A stretch of 64,000 nt of DNA from Terriglobia bacterium (GTDB lineage Bacteria > Acidobacteriota > Terriglobia > Bryobacterales > Bryobacteraceae): positions 45,972-109,971 of the forward strand of contig JAIQFI010000015.1 of NCBI GenBank assembly GCA_020073345.1. Direction: 5' to 3'. A program made the translations under genes and the position numbers. The notes under the pieces are model-generated. The model ran no database searches, was not told the DNA's origin, and saw only the letters and a program-made list of their open reading frames with translations. Below, piece after piece: positions 5,879 to 15,300 of this stretch (positions within the stretch are counted from its first letter, which is position 1; each line of letters begins with the position of its first letter).

Positions 5879-7180
5879 ATGCACAAACTGAGCGTGAGCG
5901 CTGCTGCGCTCCTGGTTGCCGCCGCGGGCTGGATGGTGATTCAGGCGGCTGAAAAAGTCGACGTCAAGAGCCTGCGTACCGGAGAGGCCGCGTTTGCCGA
6001 TGCAAAATCGCTAACGCCGGGCACGTTCCACAAGATCACTCCCGCCGATCTCCCGAAGCCTTTTGCGACGAAATCGGCCATGAACTTCCCGACGGTTGTT
6101 GCCCGCCCTGCGAATGCCTGGCCCAAGGCGCCCACGGGCTTCAAAGTCGATCTATATGCCGAGAAAGTCGGAACGGCCCGCCAGATCCGTACGGCGCCGA
6201 ATGGCGACTTCTTCATGGCCGACGCGGCCGGGCAAATCGTCGTCTTTCGGGGCATCAGCAAGGATGGCAAGGCGGAGCAGACCTCGGTGTTCGCCGGCGG
6301 ACTGGGCAAAGTCTTCGGGATCAACTTTTATCCCAATGGAGCGAATCCGCAGTGGGTCTACGTGAGCGATCCGAAGTCGGTTGTCCGCTTCCCCTACAAA
6401 AATGGAGACATGAAGGCCAGTGGTGCGGCGCAGACGCTGATCTCCGATCTTCCGGCCGCCGGGTTCCACGACACCCGGGACATCGTTTTTTCGAAAGACG
6501 GGCAGCGAATGTTCGTAGCGGTGGGCTCGGGCTCGAACATCGACGATCCTGATACTCATCCTGGTGAGAAGAATCGCGCGGATATTCTCGAGTACACGCC
6601 GGACGGAAAGTTCGTGAAGATCTATGCGTCGGGAATACGGAATCCTGTGGGGCTTGCCGTGAATCCTGAGACTGGAGAAGTCTGGTGCTCGACCAACGAA
6701 CGCGATGAACTGGGCGACAACCTGGTTCCCGATTACGTTTCCTCAGTGAAAGAAGGCGGCTTCTACGGCTGGCCGTACTTCTACATGGGCGGGAATCCTG
6801 ATCCCCGTCTCAATGGAGCGCATGCCGACCAGAAGAGCAAGGTCCTCGTGCCCGACGTGCTGATCCAGCCGCATAGCGCTTCGCTCGGCATCACCTTCTA
6901 TACCGGCACGCAGTTCCCGGCGGAGTATCGCGGCGATCTGTTCGCAGCCGAGCATGGGTCGTGGAATCGCGCGAACCGGTCGGGGGGTGAGGTCATCCGC
7001 GTGCCGCTCGAAAAAGGCAAAGCCAGCGGCGTCTACCAGGACTTCCTCACTGGGTTCGTCACGCCCGAGGGCCAAGTGTGGGGACGGCCTGTGGGAGTTG
7101 CCGTGGCGAAGGACGGATCGATTCTGGTGACCGATGAGGGGTCGAAATCGATCTGGCGGGTGAGCTACATCGGGAAATAG
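5879..7180 (+). CDS. PQQ-dependent sugar dehydrogenase-like beta-propeller (sorbosone dehydrogenase family)
   Basis: ATG 5879 follows GGAGGA at 5871-5876. A signal peptide (residues 1-24, ending VIQAAEK) indicates export. Residues about 80-430 form the soluble quinoprotein glucose/sorbosone dehydrogenase propeller: GFKVDLYAEKVGTARQIRTA, GDFFMADAAGQIVVFRG, FHDTRDIVFSKDGQRMFVAVGS, IRNPVGLAVNPETGEVWCS, TNERDELGDNLVPDYVSSVK, FYGWPYFYMGGNPDPR and HSASLGITFYTGTQFP. Such enzymes oxidise an aldose or sorbosone using periplasmic PQQ and pass electrons to cytochromes. The convergent neighbour encodes a small c-type cytochrome that could accept them, although it is on the other strand. The substrate cannot be read from sequence. 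Confidence 0.85.
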   Translation: MHKLSVSAAALLVAAAGWMVIQAAEKVDVKSLRTGEAAFADAKSLTPGTFHKITPADLPKPFATKSAMNFPTVVARPANAWPKAPTGFKVDLYAEKVGTARQIRTAPNGDFFMADAAGQIVVFRGISKDGKAEQTSVFAGGLGKVFGINFYPNGANPQWVYVSDPKSVVRFPYKNGDMKASGAAQTLISDLPAAGFHDTRDIVFSKDGQRMFVAVGSGSNIDDPDTHPGEKNRADILEYTPDGKFVKIYASGIRNPVGLAVNPETGEVWCSTNERDELGDNLVPDYVSSVKEGGFYGWPYFYMGGNPDPRLNGAHADQKSKVLVPDVLIQPHSASLGITFYTGTQFPAEYRGDLFAAEHGSWNRANRSGGEVIRVPLEKGKASGVYQDFLTGFVTPEGQVWGRPVGVAVAKDGSILVTDEGSKSIWRVSYIGK

Positions 7181-7186
7181 CCGCGT

Positions 7187-7846
7187 TTACTGGGCCGGGA
7201 GCAGGGCGATTTTCGCGCCGGGTGGGATGCCGCGGATCACGGTGCGCGCCGGAAGATTCACGGGCGTCTGGAACAGAAACGGATGCCCGAATTGCATCTT
7301 GTAATCCTGCAGCCACAATAAGGGCTGGATGCTGCCGTCGGGAAGCTGGGCAGTGATCTGAAACGAGCCTTTCTCGGGGACCTTCTCCGGCCACAGCCCG
7401 TCTAAGCTGAACGCACTTTTCAGTGCGAAGTCGCCAGTGACACTCAGTTCGCCTTTGGAGTGACGGAACGTCTCGGGCTCGAGCGATTTGGGCGGCTCAG
7501 GCATGTCTTTGGGCTCGCCCTCGGGCACGCCGCCGTCGGACCAGCTCACGATGCGCTCCATTTCTTCCGGCGTCAGCGCCTGATCGTTGCGGAATTCGCC
7601 GAATCCTTTGATCGCGCCCCAGGGAGGCATGCGGCGGCGAAGAATTTCTTCCTTGATGGCGACGGCCCAGGGACGCGCATCGGAGTAGGTCATCAGCGAG
7701 AACGCTGAGCCGCCGGGATGATGGCAGGAGGCGCAGTGATTGTTCACGATGCGGGAGATGTCCCGGGTGAAAGTGATCGACGTGGTGATGATGTCGTGGC
7801 CCTGAGCCGCCCAGCAGACCGCGAGCAGCAGGAGACAGCGCTTCAT
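7187..7846 (-). CDS. Exported mono-haem c-type cytochrome-like protein
   Basis: The start at 7846 (MKRCLLLLAVCWAAQG) gives a signal peptide; the longer ORF upstream has no support. The single haem-attachment motif CASCH is at residues 38-42, followed by HPGGSAFSLMTYSDARPW and a candidate axial-ligand methionine in RRRMPPWG. This is the c-type domain that often precedes copper type II ascorbate-dependent monooxygenases in acidobacteria and related bacteria, but here the remaining 110 residues are too short for that enzyme and carry no copper motifs. They end in a small beta domain (SFQITAQLPDGSIQPLLWL). A role in periplasmic electron transfer is inferred. The gene is convergent with the quinoprotein and starts only about 25 to 35 bases from the divergent tannase gene. 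Confidence 0.75.
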   Translation of the reverse strand: MKRCLLLLAVCWAAQGHDIITTSITFTRDISRIVNNHCASCHHPGGSAFSLMTYSDARPWAVAIKEEILRRRMPPWGAIKGFGEFRNDQALTPEEMERIVSWSDGGVPEGEPKDMPEPPKSLEPETFRHSKGELSVTGDFALKSAFSLDGLWPEKVPEKGSFQITAQLPDGSIQPLLWLQDYKMQFGHPFLFQTPVNLPARTVIRGIPPGAKIALLPAQ

Positions 7847-7881
7847 GACATCCCCATTATAGGGATACAATGACTCACGAT

Positions 7882-9375
7882 ATGCGCTTGTTGATTTTAG
7901 TAGCGGCCGCACTTCCCGCGGTATTCCCTGCAAGTGGCGCGACGTGCGAGAGCCTGGCACAACTCAGCTTGCAGAACACGACGGTAACGATGGCGCAACC
8001 GGTCGCGGCGGGTGCGTTTACCCAGGGCAAGCAGAATGACGCCTTTCGCGCGCTGCCGGCCTTTTGCCGCGTGGCGGCCACCATCCGGCCGGTGGCTGAT
8101 TCCGAAATCAAGATCGAGGTCTGGATGCCGGCTTCCGGGTGGAATGGGAAATTCCGCGGCACCGGGAATGGCGGCCTGGGCGGATCGATGAACTTCAACG
8201 GGATCGCGGCAGCAATGCGCGGGGGGTACGCAGTGGCGGGCAACAACACCGGCCACGACGGCGGCGCCAGCCTGATGATGGGGCATCCGGAGAAGATCCG
8301 CGATTTCGGCGAGCGCGCGGGGCATGAGATGACCGTCAAGGCGAAAGCAATTGTCGAGGCGTTCTACAACGATCGTCCGCGGCATTCGTATATGGTCGAG
8401 TGCGGCGGCGGGAGTATGGCCGCGATGAAAGCGGCCCAGCGTTTCCCGACGGATTACGACGGCCTGGTGGCGGGCGGTCTCGCCACCTACCTGACGCATC
8501 ACGTGTTCGGGCAGATCTGGATCTGGCAGGCGACCCATCTGGATCCGGCCAGCACCATCCCGCCCGAGAAATATCCCGCGATCCACAACGCGGTTCTTGC
8601 CACTTGCGACCGGCTCGACGGCGTGCAGGATGGTGTGCTGGAGGATCCCACGCGCTGCAAGTTCGATCCCAAGGTTCTGGAGTGCAAGACTGCCGACGGC
8701 CCGTCGTGCCTGACGAAGCCCCAGGTGGAGGCGGCCCGCAAACTCTATTCGCCCGCGACGAATCCGCGGACGAAGAAGGAAATTTTCGGGCCTTTGTTCC
8801 CGGGAAGCGAGCTACTGTGGGCGCAGTCGGCGGGTCCGGCGCCTGTGTCAATCTCCTCGGACTTCTTCAAGTACTTCGCGTTCAAGGATCCGAACTGGGA
8901 CCCGATGAAGCGGCCGGTCAACTTTGATAGCGATCTGGCCCAGGCGGATACACCGGAGAACACCGTGATCAACGCGAACGATCCGGACATCAGCAAATTT
9001 GCGGAGCGTGGGGGGAAGCTGATCATCTATGGAGGCTGGAGTGATGCGGGAATTCCTCCGCGGCTCGCGGTCGACTACTACAAGAGCGTGGTGGACAAGC
9101 TGGGAAGCCGTGCGGTGAAGGATTCCCTGCGGCTGTTCATGGTGCCGGGGATGGGCCACTGCAATGGCGGCGACGGGACGGACAACTTCGACATGCTGAG
9201 CGCGATCGAGCAGTGGGTGGAGCGCGGCAAGGCTCCGGACCGGATCGAAGCGTCACGCGTGCGGGATGGGAAGAGCGACCGGACTCGTCCGCTGTGCGCG
9301 TATCCGCAGGTGGCGGGCTATAAGGGGTCGGGCAGCACCGACGACGCAGCCAATTTTACGTGTAAGATGCCATAG
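7882..9375 (+). CDS. Tannase/feruloyl esterase family protein, catalytic serine missing
   Basis: The start is taken at ATG 7882, giving the signal peptide MRLLILVAAALPAVFPASGA. The ATG at 7870 lies inside a putative -10 TACAAT. The protein aligns along its full length with the two intact tannase-family (PF07519) paralogues in this window: CESLAQL at the mature start, CRVAATI, KIEVWMPASGWNGKF, NNTGHDGG and GHPEKIRDFGERAGHEMT. The nucleophile elbow is altered. Where the paralogues have GCS-x-GGRQ, this one reads ECGGGSMAA, so the catalytic serine is glycine (residue 179 counted from ATG 7870; the shift partner is Ser182). The acid and base regions are kept (GWSDAGIPP and GHCNGGDG), including the Cys next to the His, while the usual YHGWSD is YGGWSD. 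It is probably a non-catalytic paralogue acting in binding or regulation. An operon with the next gene is likely (16-base gap). Confidence 0.85.
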   Translation: MRLLILVAAALPAVFPASGATCESLAQLSLQNTTVTMAQPVAAGAFTQGKQNDAFRALPAFCRVAATIRPVADSEIKIEVWMPASGWNGKFRGTGNGGLGGSMNFNGIAAAMRGGYAVAGNNTGHDGGASLMMGHPEKIRDFGERAGHEMTVKAKAIVEAFYNDRPRHSYMVECGGGSMAAMKAAQRFPTDYDGLVAGGLATYLTHHVFGQIWIWQATHLDPASTIPPEKYPAIHNAVLATCDRLDGVQDGVLEDPTRCKFDPKVLECKTADGPSCLTKPQVEAARKLYSPATNPRTKKEIFGPLFPGSELLWAQSAGPAPVSISSDFFKYFAFKDPNWDPMKRPVNFDSDLAQADTPENTVINANDPDISKFAERGGKLIIYGGWSDAGIPPRLAVDYYKSVVDKLGSRAVKDSLRLFMVPGMGHCNGGDGTDNFDMLSAIEQWVERGKAPDRIEASRVRDGKSDRTRPLCAYPQVAGYKGSGSTDDAANFTCKMP

Positions 9376-9391
9376 AGGAGGCCAACAAATC

Positions 9392-10927
9392 ATGAAACTC
9401 GCAGGACTGTTGTTGTTCGCGCTCGTGCTGGCCGTATGTCTTTCGACACAGGCCGTGGCCGCGTCATGTGAGAGCCTGAGCTCGCTTTCGATTCCCCACA
9501 CCATGATCGTCGCGGAGTCGGTGGCCGCGGGGGCGTTCGTGCAAGCGGCGCCGGCGGGCGGAAAAGGCAAGGCCAAAGGCGGCGGCGCTAACCCGTTTGC
9601 CGACCTGAAGGAGTTCTGCCGCGTTCAGGTAACCTCCAAGCCTTCAGCCGACTCCGATATCAAGATCGAATACTGGCTGCCGGTCAACGGATGGAACGGG
9701 AATTTCGAGGCCAACGGCAACGGCGGCTGGAGCGGATCGATCACGGCCAACACTCTGGCCACGGGAATGCAGCGCGGCTACGCGGCGGCCATGACCGACA
9801 CCGGTCACGACGGCGGCAGTGCCAGCTTCGCGATGGGTCATCCCGAAAAGGTGATCGATTTCGGATATCGCGCGGTGCACGAGATGGCGACGACCGGCAA
9901 AGCGCTGATCAAGGCATTCTATGGCCGCGATGCGAAGCATTCGTATTGGAACGGCTGCTCGGCGGGTGGGCGGCAAGGGCTGATGGAAGCCCAGCGCTAT
10001 CCGCAAGATTTCGACGCGATTGTCGCGGGCGCTCCGGCCATCAATTTCACCGGCCGGTCAGCCCAGGCGGTTTGGATCGGCCAAGCCACTCACAAGGACG
10101 AATCGAGCGCGCTGCCGCAGAACAAGTTCGCGGCGATTCACGACGCTGTGCTGGAAGCCTGCGACGCCAAAGACGGCGTGAAGGACGGCGTGCTGGAAGA
10201 TCCCACCAAGTGCAAGTTCGATCCGAAAACGCTGGAGTGCAAGGGCGCCGATGCGCCTACCTGTTTGACCTCGGCCCAAGTGGAGACGGTCCGGAAGATT
10301 TACTCGGATGTCGTCAATCCGCGCACCAAGAGCGTCATCTTCCAGGGGCACGAGCCTGGCAGCGAGAACGGCTGGACCACCATGGCGGGGAATAACGTGT
10401 TCACCATCGCAACGGACACGTTTAGATACGCAGTTTTCGAGGACAACAACTGGGACTACAAGACGCTCAACTTCGACAGCGACATGGCCACGACACTGCA
10501 GAAAGCAGGCAACGTGATCAATGCGCTGGACCCGAATCTGAAGCCGTTCCTGGCGCGCGGCGGGAAGATCATTCAGTATCACGGCTGGTCCGATCCGCAG
10601 ATTTCCCCGCGCAGCAGCGTGGAGTACTACAAAAGCGTGGCCGCGGCCATGGGCGGGGCCAGCAAGATCAACGACAACTACCGGTTGTTCATGGTTCCGG
10701 GCATGGCGCACTGCGGCGGCGGCGACGCTACGGCTAACTTCGACATGCTCGCGGCGATGGAGCAATGGGTGGAACAGGGAAAGGCTCCGGACCGGATCGA
10801 GGCATCGCGCACGCGCAACGGGCAGACCGACCGGACGCGTCCGCTGTGTCCGTATCCGCAGGTGGCCAGCTACAAGGGGTCGGGGAACACGGACGACACG
10901 GCCAGCTTCGTCTGCAAGGCGCAGTAA
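9392..10927 (+). CDS. Tannase/feruloyl esterase family alpha/beta hydrolase (exported)
   Basis: ATG 9392 follows GAGGAGG at 9375-9381; the longer ORF from 9266 overlaps the previous gene and is not credible. The signal peptide is MKLAGLLLFALVLAVCLSTQ with cleavage near AVAAS. The catalytic elbow GCSAGGRQ carries Ser190, preceded by the disulfide Cys189. The acid lies in YHGWSDPQISP and the His-Cys pair in GMAHCGGGD, giving the CS-D-HC arrangement known for tannases and FaeB-type feruloyl esterases. At 511 residues it has the usual family length. A Gly/Lys-rich loop (AAPAGGKGKAKGGGANP) follows the first strand. It should hydrolyse galloyl, feruloyl or similar aromatic esters in the periplasm or outside the cell. 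The substrate is inferred at family level only. Confidence 0.9.
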   Translation: MKLAGLLLFALVLAVCLSTQAVAASCESLSSLSIPHTMIVAESVAAGAFVQAAPAGGKGKAKGGGANPFADLKEFCRVQVTSKPSADSDIKIEYWLPVNGWNGNFEANGNGGWSGSITANTLATGMQRGYAAAMTDTGHDGGSASFAMGHPEKVIDFGYRAVHEMATTGKALIKAFYGRDAKHSYWNGCSAGGRQGLMEAQRYPQDFDAIVAGAPAINFTGRSAQAVWIGQATHKDESSALPQNKFAAIHDAVLEACDAKDGVKDGVLEDPTKCKFDPKTLECKGADAPTCLTSAQVETVRKIYSDVVNPRTKSVIFQGHEPGSENGWTTMAGNNVFTIATDTFRYAVFEDNNWDYKTLNFDSDMATTLQKAGNVINALDPNLKPFLARGGKIIQYHGWSDPQISPRSSVEYYKSVAAAMGGASKINDNYRLFMVPGMAHCGGGDATANFDMLAAMEQWVEQGKAPDRIEASRTRNGQTDRTRPLCPYPQVASYKGSGNTDDTASFVCKAQ

Positions 10928-10941
10928 AGGAAAAGCCGAAT

Positions 10942-12219
10942 TCAGGCGCTGGTGCTTAAGGAGGATGCGTTAAAAGCGCGATCCCTGATCCGGCCGAAGC
11001 GCGGATCCGCGCGCAGTGGATCCACTCGCGGGTCTACATCCAGGACGAATAGCGCGGCGGAATTTTCGTCCACCGCCCGCTCCAGTTCCAGGAAGGCTTC
11101 GTCCTTCCGTCCCAGCGCGTGCTGGAGTATGGCCTGGAAATAGGCGTCCACGTATTCGGTTTTGCGAAGTTCTTCCAACTGCTGCAAGATGGCCGAGGCC
11201 TCCGCACGGCGGCCGCTATTGGCCAGGCAGATCCCTTCCAGCGCCCGCAGCCATGCGATGTCGGGACAAAGAACCGTGGCCATGCGGTATTGCCTGAGTG
11301 CTTCTTCGGTATCGCCGGAGGATTCCAAAGCCTGGGCGTAGAGCGCCCGGCCCAAAGGCAGATACGGATGCAATTCCAGGGCTTCGCGGGCGGCGGCCAG
11401 GGCCTCCGGCAATTCCCGGCGAAAGAAACGCACGAAGACTTCGGAAGCGGGGAGCTGCACCCACAGCGGATCGATGGCGCGGACTGCCTCCACTTGTTCG
11501 AGGGCCTCATCCAGGCGTCTGGTGCCGGCATAGAGCATGATCATGCGCATGTGCACGGGCACCCACTTGGGTTTTTCCCGCAGCGCTTGCAGGAGGTCCG
11601 CTTCGGCTTCGGCGGTTTTGTGCTCAAAAATGTGCAAGCCCTGGGCGCGATCGGCGCGCAGATCCGGCGTTAGCCCGCTTAAGGCAACTGCCCGGCGGTG
11701 CGCCTCGAGGAACCCCTGGTACATCTCGCGGGCCGGCCGCATCCCGCAGGTGCCCATCATCATGTAGCACAAAGAGGCTCCCTCGAAGGCCCGCGGATCG
11801 TTGCTTTCTTGCGACGCGCGCCGGAAGTAACACAAGGCTTTCTCAAACCCTTCCCGCGTGCCACGATTCCAGCAGTGCCAGCCCTGCCGGACAAGATCGT
11901 CGGCGTTGGGGGTTTCGAAGCAATAGCCCATTCGAGGGCGGTAGCTGATCAAGGGTCCGAATTCGCCCAGGATCTTCTTCACTTCGCCGACGGTGACGGC
12001 GACCGTGTGCTTGGACACCAGGTTGCCGTTCCAGGCGTCTTGAATCATCTGGTCGTAGCTCACATGGCGGCCGCTGTTTTGAACCAGAACCTGCAGAACG
12101 TGTAACGCCTGGGGCCGGACCTCGATCTCCATTCCGTCGCGTAGCAGCCGCGAATTGGCGGCGTCCAGGCAAAAGGGGCCGAAGGGGATGGGCTCTACGG
12201 GGACTCTCACCATAACCAA
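10942..12219 (-). CDS. CadC/OmpR-type winged-helix regulator with TPR domain
   Basis: Residues about 8-105 are a Trans_reg_C winged helix (FGPFCLDAANSRLLRDG, EVRPQALHVLQVLVQNSGRH, SYDQMIQDAWNG, VSKHTVAVTVGEVKKIL, YRPRMGYCFE). Residues about 110-415 are tetratricopeptide-like helices (AFEGASLCYMMMGT, LPLGRALYAQALESSGDTEE, AILQHALGRKDEAFLELERA). No transmembrane segment separates them, unlike CadC itself, so this is a cytosolic one-component regulator of the type common in acidobacteria. It is divergent from the TonB receptor gene at 12368 and convergent with the tannase pair, so it is a natural candidate regulator of this locus. A ligand or protein partner bound by the TPRs is inferred, not shown. 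Confidence 0.85.
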   Translation of the reverse strand: MVMVRVPVEPIPFGPFCLDAANSRLLRDGMEIEVRPQALHVLQVLVQNSGRHVSYDQMIQDAWNGNLVSKHTVAVTVGEVKKILGEFGPLISYRPRMGYCFETPNADDLVRQGWHCWNRGTREGFEKALCYFRRASQESNDPRAFEGASLCYMMMGTCGMRPAREMYQGFLEAHRRAVALSGLTPDLRADRAQGLHIFEHKTAEAEADLLQALREKPKWVPVHMRMIMLYAGTRRLDEALEQVEAVRAIDPLWVQLPASEVFVRFFRRELPEALAAAREALELHPYLPLGRALYAQALESSGDTEEALRQYRMATVLCPDIAWLRALEGICLANSGRRAEASAILQQLEELRKTEYVDAYFQAILQHALGRKDEAFLELERAVDENSAALFVLDVDPRVDPLRADPRFGRIRDRAFNASSLSTSA

Positions 12220-12367
12220 CCTAAGAATTTGACGCTGTTTTGATCAACGCCGGATGAAGTTTAGCATACAATTCCGTGAGAGGCTAGCCGTGGGTTTTGC
12301 CAAGTTGCCCCTACTGTACTCTACCTGTCCCCACGTCCCAAAGACTCCCAAAAATGAAAGGGAACCT

Positions 12368-15300
12368 ATGAGATCCAGGAACTTACTGCGCCTTTTGCTG
12401 GCAATCGTCGTCGCGTTTGCCGTTGGAATCCCCGCTCTCCTGGCCCAGTCGGCCGGTACCGGAGCGCTTACCGGGACGCTGACGGACCCGTCCGGGGCCA
12501 GCGTTCCGAATGCAACGGTCACCTTGACCAACGCGGAGACCAATCAAGTGCGCACGACCACCACCGGGAGCGATGGCGGATACCGGTTTACCCTGATTCC
12601 GCCGGGGACCTACCGGGTGCGCTTCGCCGCGAACGGGTTCAAGACGTCCGAGGTGACTACGGTCACCGTGAGCGTTACCGAGACGCCGGTGCTGGACCGG
12701 AAGCTGGAACTCGGCGCGGCGACCGAGCAGGTCACGGTCGAGGCCGTGCAGGAAACCCTGCAGACCGCGACGTCGACTCTGGGGACCACGGTCAGTTCGC
12801 GCACAGTGAGCGAGCTGCCTTTGGCAAACCGGAATTTCACGCAGATCATCGGCCTGTCCGCGGGAGCCAACGTGGGCGTGAACAACGCCACTTCCTTCGG
12901 TAAAGGCACCTTGGATATGAGCGTGAACGGCAGCACGCCGGGCCAGAACAACTTTCAGATGGACGGCGTGGCAGTGCAGAGCATGGCCGGTAACGGCAGC
13001 GCCAACGACGGCGGTATCTACGTGGGCATCGCGGTGCCCAGTCCGGATGCCATTCAGGAATTCAAGATCCAAACCTCCACTTACGACGCCACCTACGGGC
13101 GCAATCCTGGCGCGAACGTGAACGTGGTGACGAAGTCCGGTACCAATACGTGGCACGGAACTGGCTTCGAGTTCTTCCGCAACGCCCAGTTGAATTCCAA
13201 CGACTTCTTTTACAATCGCGACACCTGCCGGACGACTTATGCCGGGCAAGATTGCCCCAAGCAGGTGCTGAACCAAAACCAGTTCGGCGGCGTGATCGGC
13301 GGCCCCATCAAGAAAGACAAGATATTCATTTTTGGCAGCTACCAAGGTACGCGCCAGCGCAACGGCGTGAACGCGGCGGGGAACGCCAACGTCTCGCTCT
13401 ATCCGATCATTCCCGCCGGAGACCGGACCACGCCGGCGTTCGTGTCGCAGTTAATCGCGGCCAACTGCCAGCTTCCTTCCTTTGGACCTCCCGGAGACAA
13501 CGGAGTCCTGCCGTGTTCCTCCACCAGCGTCAGCCCCGTCGCGTTGAAGATGCTGCAGGTGAAAAACGCCGACGGCAGCTTCTACTTTCCCACCCACACC
13601 AGCTTCGGCGACCCATTGAGCTTCAACAATCCGGCGCCGTTTAGCGAGGATCAATACATCGTCAATGCCGACTACGTTGTGAACGCCAAGAATACCCTGG
13701 CGATGCGCTATTTCTATAGCAACGATCCGCGGACGTTTAACTTCAATACGCCGATCGGCGGTGCGCTTCCGGGAGCACCCAATCCTGTCGAGTACTCGAA
13801 CACGAATGCCGCGCTCAGGCTGACCACGGTGGTCACCAACTCGTTTGTGAACGAGGCGCGCGTCTCGTTCCAGCGCTTCTTTTCACAGGCCACGGATCAA
13901 CTTCCCGCCGGGTGGACGCCCCAGAACCTGGGAATTACCCCCATCGTCCCGAGCCAAACGCAAGGGCCGGCTATTTCCTTCTTGATTAACGGCTTCGGCG
14001 TCGGCGGATTTCTGGAACCGCAATTCAGCCCCACGAACCAGATTCAATATTCCGACCAGATCTCGTGGTCGCACGGAAGGCACACCATTCGCGCCGGCTT
14101 CGAGCTTGAAAAAACGCAATGGAACCTCGACTTCGCCGGACTGGAGCGCGGGTGGCTCTTCATCGGAAGCTTTACGAACCTGCTCGCCGCGAACAATCCC
14201 GGAAACATCTTCCAGTGCCTGTTCTGCGTATCGAGCGGCCCTCCCGCGGCCGGAGGCATCATTCATGCGTATCGCGAAACCAATCTGAATTCCTTTGTGC
14301 AGGACGATTGGAAGGTGAGCTCCAAGCTGACTGTGAATGCCGGCGTGCGGTGGGAATACGACGGCACGTTCTCTGACAAGTACGGCAACTTGACCAATAC
14401 CTGGGTGAGCAAGCTGGCGCCGAATTCGCAAGTGCCAACCGGACCGTTGGGCCTTCCCGCCAACTTCGCGGGCTGGGTGACCGCGGGCAACTATCTCGAC
14501 CACTATCCGCAGCCGCCGAACGGGGTCTTCGTCAACACCAGCGGCACGGGAGCGATTCGCGAGCACCCGCCCCTATCCAATTTCGGCCCGCGCATCGGAT
14601 TCGCTTATCAGGCTTATAGCAAATTGGTAGTCCGAGGCGGCGTTGGAATGTTCTACGACCGCGTTGGCGCCGACCGTTTTGTGCACGGCATGGAGCAAGG
14701 CAATCCATACTCGACCACCCTCGATTACAGTGGCGGCGCTGCAGCCCCATTTACGATCCAGAATCCGTTCCCCAATTTGCCCTTGGGCACCTTCGTTCAG
14801 CGCTGGGCAAACCCTGCCACACTGACGAGTTCCAACCTGAGTGTGCCGTTTCTGGGCGAGGTGATACACACGCCCCTGATTCGCCAGTACAATTTAAATC
14901 TCCAGTATGAATTTGCCCCCAGCTGGGTGCTGGAAACCGGGTATGTCGGTTCTAGTGGCATCAACTTGCTGGATTACAACCACAACATCAATACCGCGTC
15001 GATCGCATCGGCCGCGAATCCGGTCAACGGGTATACCACGACCACGGTGGCGAACACCGCATTCCGCGTGCCTTACATCGGGTACGCTCCGGCGGGTCTC
15101 CAAGCCACCGCCTTCGACGGCAGCTCGAACTTCAACAGCTTGCAGATCACCGTCCGGAAGCAATTCACCCACGGCTTCTCATTCCAGGCCGCCTACACGT
15201 GGAGTAAGTCTCTTACCAATCTCCTTGACGACGCCGCCAACAGCAACAATGCCACCAATTTGAGCCAGCAGTACGGCCCATCGTTCTTCAATCGGCCCCA

